From: Spongospora subterranea f. sp. subterranea
Taxonomy: Eukaryota > Endomyxa: Phytomyxea > Phytomyxea > Plasmodiophorida
DNA: 64,000 nucleotides
Direction of reading: 5' to 3'
Assembly: GCA_049724395.1 (NCBI GenBank)
Contig: JAUGWO010000224.1
Location: 37,981 to 101,980, forward strand
Shown: one piece after another, positions 61,501-64,000 of the stretch
Numbering within the stretch: the first letter of the stretch is position 1
How the letters are laid out: each line of letters starts with the position of its first letter
Notes under the pieces: generated by a model
Databases searched by the model: none
The model's input: the letters and a program-made list of their open reading frames with translations, nothing else
What the model was told of the DNA's origin: nothing
Made by a program: the position numbers and the translations under genes

Positions 61501-62240
61501 CTGCAAGGTACAATGGCGTATTCCCATATCTGCCAGCAATCATGGGATCGGCCCCTTTGTCCAACAGACTCTTGACAATCAAGGTCCTATAAACCGGGTG
61601 AAATCATTGACAGGAGATCAAAATCAAACAGTATATACGACCAACCGATTATAACGAACTGCAATGTGGAGTGGGGTATCACCAGCCGAGTTCTTAGAGT
61701 TAATAACTTGTGGTTTCAACATTATGATCTTGTCCAAGATCTTAATGGCGGCGATATTTCTATAGACGTTTTGAGAAAAAGATGTGATACCATGTGATAA
61801 GGAATATAATACAGGCCCTGAAAAGCGGCGATGTGCAATGGAGTATTCCCATATTGATCCGTTAACAATAGATTGGCCCCTCTGTCTATTATAATGATGG
61901 CGACATTTTCCCTATTGACGTTCAGAGACCCGGAAAACAGAGCCTTTGTCACCTTTAGTTTACCGGTGGTATAAAAGTGCCATATTGATAGTGGTGGTGC
62001 AAAGCGTCGATGACCTATCCTGTGATGTTTTTAATTCGTGTAATATTGTATCAGTCCCCCTATAATGTTCCAACCGTTCCGATCCAACGTCCCCAAATAA
62101 CATCTCTGAGTTGCATTGTATAGGGGCAATCAATGAACTCCTCCTCAAGCTCGTCAGCCAATTTCTCAGCTATTTCATCTCTAGATAATCCGATTAGATA
62201 ACTCAACACTATTACTCGATATGGACCCGTTTTCTATTGC
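58573..62240 (-). CDS. Ankyrin-repeat gene built of ~780-bp units, one intron per repeat
   Basis: Ankyrin repeats are protein-interaction modules. From the 5' side, a head (LSRDEIAEKLADELEEEFID near 62150-62200) leads into TTINMALLYHR, then a 52-nt intron in phase into ENVAIIIIDRGANLLLTDQY with GNTPLHIAAFQG. Further exons are IKILDKIIM, NSAGDTPLHIAVRYNR, VKSLLDKGADPMIAGRYGNT with PLYLAVKNN, and IVQILLDNGADPSIADNYGN. The last exon pair is GKTALHLAVSQQR joined to VDLVRVFLKKRRFRSIESDG with ETALELAIEKK, ending with NQWP-stop at 58573. Most repeats are split by a ~50-60-nt intron at the same point, just after the (P/A)LHxA helix. The sequence itself recurs at about 780-bp spacing. Not every joint was resolved and some units may be damaged; the head exon joint is uncertain. 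Confidence 0.7.
59190..61590. repeat. Tandem repeat of ~780-bp units inside the ankyrin gene
   Basis: The phrase ggattggcgcctctatccaa plus caaatccttga recurs with small changes at about 59192, 59965, 60750 and 61535. A second phrase (ccaacagaatctggacgata type) recurs at about 59507, 60269 and 61077. Spacing is 762-808 bp. Each unit covers about three ankyrin repeats with their introns. Confidence 0.75.
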
Positions 62241-62249
62241 AGTATGTAA

Positions 62250-63660
62250 GACATCTTGTGATGTTTGGACAATCATTGAGATCCCCGATCTCAAGATCAT
62301 CATCATCATCACAATCTCTGCAATTCCTGTTCCTGTCATGATGATATCACAATAATGACCAATTACTTATAATGATTGTGATATAGATCACCACACTGGG
62401 ATAAGAGGGGCTAATCTCGTCTGTAACATTATTACGGGTACAGACGAGGTGATGAAATAATAAACGGGGACACTAGATATAGCAGTCTGAGAGTATGGTC
62501 GAGTGGGTCTATAGTTGAGGGTCTGGAAACTCCTCAACAATTCGCCGATGTGTGTACAGATATGGCATGGACGGACTGTAGATATTCATCCGGATCCCTG
62601 GAAACAGATCAACTAGTTCGGTGTCCGATTCGGCCCAGCACAATCGTTTTTTCTTCGGTGCTTCATTTAGACCTACTTTTTATTCCACGATATCCAAACC
62701 AATGTAGAGATCGCTACAAAAATTCGGGTTGAATCAGTGAGGCTTTCAATACACGTCCTTGACAGAAATTTCATTTGGAAGTAGATTTGAACGTCACAAA
62801 AAGATTTGTTCTCAGAAGCACCAACAGATCATGGAAAGCCCCAACAAGTTGCCAGGCAAGTAAAAGTTGTAAATATCATTAATTTCACCAACAACCAACC
62901 ATCATGGTCAACCGTCAAATATTGGAAACCAATCGAAATTATGAGGCGAACGCGATCCGTCTGCACTGCATGTTTGTTTTCTTGTTAGTTCGCTTTTGTT
63001 GTCCACAAATCGCCATCGATCGTGCGCGTGTATTGGCACCCGAGTCCAGGCTCATAATCCTGGAAATCGCACATTCAATCATCTGCTCTAAGTGAATCAT
63101 CGTGAACTCTCTTAACCGTTGTGCCATTGATGACAAACGATTCAACGATTCTGATGAATTCCGCTGGGGTCAACCCCTATAAACCATCGCCATCGGTCAT
63201 TCCTACTCCCATCGCTGTCTTTTCACAATCGCTCCCACTGACATACAAATATCTCCTTTGCTCATCTCTAAACCTTGGAATCTTGAAACTTCTGTTTGAT
63301 GACGCCGACCATGTTCTTGTTGACTGGCGTAATCTTGGGGTTGTGACTACTGTACGGAATTTTCACTGATTCTCCAGTACCTATCCCGGTACTGTTTGGG
63401 GGTACTGTATATTGACGACAGCCATAACTGCCCCATCGTCCGCCACCTTCTTCATGGAGGAAATCGTCAAAAAAGCTATTGACTGTATGAGGGTAGAGAT
63501 TCAGAATGCATTTGCGATCGAACAAGGGAATTGGAATAACGAAATTAACGTGTGTGTGTGTGTGTGTGTATGTTTGTGTCCTTAATCGTTTTCCTTCACC
63601 ATTATCTGCGATTAATCATTTCGGAAACTCTTTTGGGGCAGTAATATAACCAAAATCTAA
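62250..63660. other. Intergenic region with simple repeats
   Basis: Contains a short atc-rich tract (about 62299-62318) and a (GT)n microsatellite at about 63550-63569. A minus-strand frame near 63145-62939 is helical but unassigned. Confidence 0.4.
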
Positions 63661-63668
63661 TGCCAGGT

Positions 63669-63829
63669 TAAAAGAACATAACCTAAAGCTAGTTAAGGAC
63701 AATAGAAAACTGAAAGAATTGTATACGGATCTCGAGAAGAAATATCATATTGTGAAGAGAAATCTTGAAAAAACGATCTTGAACTCAAGAAGGGGTCAAG
63801 ATAATGTAATGACCAATTGATGTCGCCAT
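63669..63829 (+). CDS. Possible coiled-coil exon
   Basis: Following an acceptor-like ...aatgccag, the frame reads LKEHNLKLVKDNRKLKELYT and DLEKKYHIVKRNLEKTIL, a clear heptad-rich coiled coil, then stops. The upstream exon was not identified, and it may be the end of a gene or part of the next one. Confidence 0.35.
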
Positions 63830-63885
63830 TTTCACAGACGATTTTTTCTGACAGTTTCTCCGGCAGAGTGAAGATATAAACCAAA

Positions 63886-64000
63886 TGGCGTCAAGGTTTA
63901 TGGAGTCAACCAGCACGTTCGAAGACGCACAGAACGCAGCACGCGTTGCCAATGCAATCGCAAAAGAGAGGAGACACATCGCCACAAGATTCGTGAAGCC
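63886..64000 (+). CDS. Start of an unknown gene, cut by the window edge
   Basis: The ATG at 63886 (context accaaATGG) opens MASRFMESTSTFEDAQNAAR, then VANAIAKERRHIATRFVK, and stays open to the edge. Too short to classify; helical and basic. Confidence 0.35.

Overview
This window is nuclear DNA of an intron-rich eukaryote. Genes are small, lie on both strands and are split by many short GT-AG introns, mostly 42-75 nt with a few of 100-180 nt. Splicing had to be read by eye, so exon coordinates are given only where the frame could be followed across an intron. The gene set (striatin, condensin CAP-G, SAP30, TAF1C, RRN3, UTP25, Pam18, single-domain tyrosine phosphatase) fits an opisthokont-grade organism, perhaps an early-branching fungal or protist lineage. 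The DNA transposons (a pogo-like DDD family, a two-gene PIF/Harbinger, a DUF6818-like protein) are of types I associate with oomycetes and fungi. I cannot name the species.

Layout. 1-1.6 kb: edge of a DDE transposon. 2.5-4.7 kb: striatin (-). 5.2-5.6 kb: small unknown gene (+). 6.9-8.6 kb: ADCK/COQ8-family kinase-like gene (-). 9.7-10.5 kb: nicotinamidase (-). 12.1-13.0 kb: FYVE-finger protein (-). 14.4-17.35 kb: chained palindromes, DUF6818-like gene and Harbinger. 18.1-18.85 kb: membrane-anchored protein with two domains resembling the VHL beta domain (+). 19.55-24.4 kb: condensin subunit CAP-G (+). 24.5-25.2 kb: SAP30-like (-). 26.2-27.5 kb: Ty1/copia fossil. 28.5-30.4 kb: RRN3 (+). 30.6-31.6 kb: pogo remnant, then a 121-bp MITE just upstream of a tyrosine phosphatase (32.3-33.9 kb, +). 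33.9-35.1 kb: TPR protein (-). 35.6-36.3 kb: TLC membrane protein (+). 36.3-36.7 kb: Pam18 (-). 37.1-37.8 kb: coiled-coil protein (-). 37.9-38.9 kb: 27-bp minisatellite. 39.2-39.8 kb: secretory FKBP (-). 40.06-42.47 kb: pogo element with both ends. 42.8-45.4 kb: UTP25 (+). 45.6-48.2 kb: retroelement fossils and a foldback. 48.4-51.3 kb: TAF1C-like (-). 51.4-52.1 kb: C2H2 zinc-finger protein (-). 54.3-55.4 kb: intronless Uma2-like PD-(D/E)XK gene (+). 57.4-58.5 kb: retroelement fossil. 58.6-62.2 kb: ankyrin-repeat gene built from ~780-bp tandem units (-). 63.7-64.0 kb: start of an unknown gene (+).

Functional threads. RRN3, TAF1C and UTP25 all serve rRNA production but are separated and not co-oriented, so I infer no operon-like logic. 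Host genes are interleaved with several classes of DNA transposon, foldbacks and old LTR-element debris. The least ordinary host loci are the tandem VHL-beta-like membrane protein, the periodic ankyrin gene and the Uma2-like gene.
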